DNA of 6,922 nt, from positions 1 to 6,922 of the forward strand of contig JACDHN010000145.1 of assembly GCA_013821025.1 (NCBI GenBank), written 5' to 3'. The stretch's first letter is position 1; every line of letters starts with the position of its first letter. This stretch comes from Acidimicrobiia bacterium. GTDB lineage: Bacteria; Actinomycetota; Acidimicrobiia; Acidimicrobiales; Ilumatobacteraceae. The notes beneath the pieces were generated by a model, which worked only from the letters and a program-made list of their open reading frames with translations, was not told where the DNA came from and did not search any database. Positions 5,740 to 6,922 of this stretch are shown here, piece after piece. Both the position numbers and the translations under genes were made by a program.

Positions 5740-6922
5740 ATCGAACGCGCTCGCACCCACGGGACGGACTGGGATCCTGGGGACGAGCGTCGGCGCATCG
5801 TCGTCCTGGCCGCAGTCATCGCCCTGTTCGCCGGCACGCTGGCCGTTGCCCTGCTGACTGGCGACGCTGCGCCCGACCAGGTGGCGGGTGCTCCCCGAGC
5901 GTCCGAAGCGACGTCGGACGTACCGGCGACGTCCACGACGAAGAAGCGGCGAGCCACCCCGACGATCACCGACGATCGCACGACGATCTCCGTGCTGGCC
6001 GACGACGGCAAACCCTCGGAGGAGCGCACGCTGGCGGAGGCCTTCACCGTTACCGATCCCGACCTTCAGCCCAAGAGCGTCGTCGCCTCGGGCTCTGGGC
6101 TGTTCTTCGCCCAGAACATGATGTATCGCCACAACGTCTCCGTGTACGACCGGGCGGGCGACGAGGTGGCCACCGTGAGCGATCGCGTCGACCTGTCGGA
6201 GCTCGGCGTCGACGGCGGTGTCGTCGCCGACGGGTCGCCGGTCGAGGCGGCGTTCACACCCGGCGGCCGTTACGCCTACGTGTCGAACTACAAGATGTAC
6301 GGCGACGGCTACAACCCGGTGGCCGACGACGACTGCGACGCCGGTGACTGGGACGACAGCTTCGTCTACCGCATCGACACGAACTCGTTCGAGATCGACA
6401 CGGCCATCCCGACGGGCGCCGTGCCCAAGTACATGGCCGTCACGCCCGACGGCACGAAGCTCGTCGTCTCCAACTGGTGCGGCTTCGACGTGTCGATCAT
6501 CGACATCGCCACCAACACCGAGCTGACCCGCGTGGATGTTGGCCGCCACCCGCGGGGCATCGCCATCACCAACGATTCGGCCAGCGCCTACGTCACGGTC
6601 ATGGGAGAGCACCGCATCGTGCGCATCGACCTGGCCGGTTACGGCACCGCCGACATCCCGGGGGCCGGCAACACACCGCGCCACCTCGTGCTGTCGCCCG
6701 ACGACCGGTTCCTCTACGTGTCGAACAACCTCGAGGGCGTGGTGCGCAAGCTCGACCTGCAAACGGGCGGTGAGGCAGGGCGCGTCGCCACCGGCGTGCA
6801 ACCCCGAACGATGGTGCTGACCCCCGACGGCACTGCGCTGTTCGTCGTCAACTACCAGGACGGGACCGTCTCGAAGGTCCGCACCAGCGACATGTCGGTG
6901 CAACAGGAGCTGTACTCGGGGG
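5740..6922 (+). CDS. Membrane-anchored YVTN-type beta-propeller protein (3' end outside the window; start codon non-canonical)
   Basis: An open frame runs without a stop from 5731 to the window end; at least 394 residues if it starts at 5740. A short charged N-terminus ending DERRR is followed by a hydrophobic segment (about 20-41), giving a signal-anchor or uncleaved signal peptide, then a Ser/Thr/Pro-rich linker (about 42-85). The rest is a beta-propeller with blades of the form P-x-x-[ILMV]-x-[ILV]-(T/S)-P-[DG]-G...YVSN. The repeats starting at 229, 271, 313 and 355 are exactly 42 residues apart, and an earlier blade is at about 168. An acidic insert (196-207) with Cys199 splits the first blades. 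Such proteins are usually extracytoplasmic scaffolds, binding proteins or lactonase relatives; the role here is unknown. No ATG, GTG or TTG lies between the TAG at 5728 and the membrane segment; the first, GTG 5881, would delete it. The best start position is ATC 5740, so a sequencing error, a decayed start or a rare start codon must be considered. Confidence 0.8.
   Translation, partial: MERARTHGTDWDPGDERRRIVVLAAVIALFAGTLAVALLTGDAAPDQVAGAPRASEATSDVPATSTTKKRRATPTITDDRTTISVLADDGKPSEERTLAEAFTVTDPDLQPKSVVASGSGLFFAQNMMYRHNVSVYDRAGDEVATVSDRVDLSELGVDGGVVADGSPVEAAFTPGGRYAYVSNYKMYGDGYNPVADDDCDAGDWDDSFVYRIDTNSFEIDTAIPTGAVPKYMAVTPDGTKLVVSNWCGFDVSIIDIATNTELTRVDVGRHPRGIAITNDSASAYVTVMGEHRIVRIDLAGYGTADIPGAGNTPRHLVLSPDDRFLYVSNNLEGVVRKLDLQTGGEAGRVATGVQPRTMVLTPDGTALFVVNYQDGTVSKVRTSDMSVQQELYSG

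Noticed and set aside
5623..6903. 426-codon minus-strand open frame
   Set aside because: His/Val/Gly/Arg-rich shadow of the M20 end and the propeller gene; the plus strand has clear family motifs and regular blade repeats.

Overview
The window is GC-rich chromosomal DNA whose codons strongly favour G or C in the third position. The gene content points to an actinobacterium, most likely of the Acidimicrobiia type. The clues are an actinobacterial-style Fpg, a DADAH-type amidohydrolase beside an M20 peptidase, and starts that look leaderless (a -10-like hexamer directly before the start codon). The class-level placement is inference; no rRNA or other phylogenetic marker is present.

Left part (25-2469): fpg/mutM (+) encodes the formamidopyrimidine-DNA glycosylase and appears complete. 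Its 3' end overlaps by 74 bp, tail to tail, an uncharacterised 'MPRRN' protein (872-1540, -) that has a GHRPCxxC motif. Upstream of that gene on the same strand, 26 bp away, is a calcineurin-like metallophosphoesterase lipoprotein (1567-2469, -). These two genes probably form a small operon, and each has a Shine-Dalgarno sequence.

Middle (2470-3091): a 132-bp intergenic stretch carries an inverted repeat. It is followed by the C-terminal remnant of a tyrosine recombinase (about 2602-2886, +), which points at a tRNA-Cys(GCA) gene on the minus strand (2947-3021). An integrase fragment 60 bp from the 3' end of a tRNA is the usual scar of an integrated element. A pair of 8-bp direct repeats lies between them. 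The 70 bp between the tRNA 5' end and the next gene contains two short inverted repeats and probably divergent promoters.

Right part (3092-6922, all +): an Amidohydro_2/ACMSD-like metal-dependent hydrolase (3092-4297) is followed by a tandem array of six 12-bp units (4289-4360). The array runs from its stop codon to the start signals of an M20-family metallopeptidase (4367-5710). Last comes an N-terminally anchored YVTN-type beta-propeller protein, which is cut by the window end and has no ATG, GTG or TTG upstream of its membrane segment. The amidohydrolase, peptidase and propeller share a layout of -10-like hexamer, six bases, then start position, so each may have its own leaderless promoter. 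The two hydrolases may act in catabolism of amide or cyclic substrates, but nothing in the sequence fixes a substrate or a shared pathway.

I found no defence system, CRISPR array or complete mobile element. The points most worth a second look are the 12-bp array, the missing start codon of the propeller gene, the integrase/tRNA-Cys scar and the MPRRN family protein.
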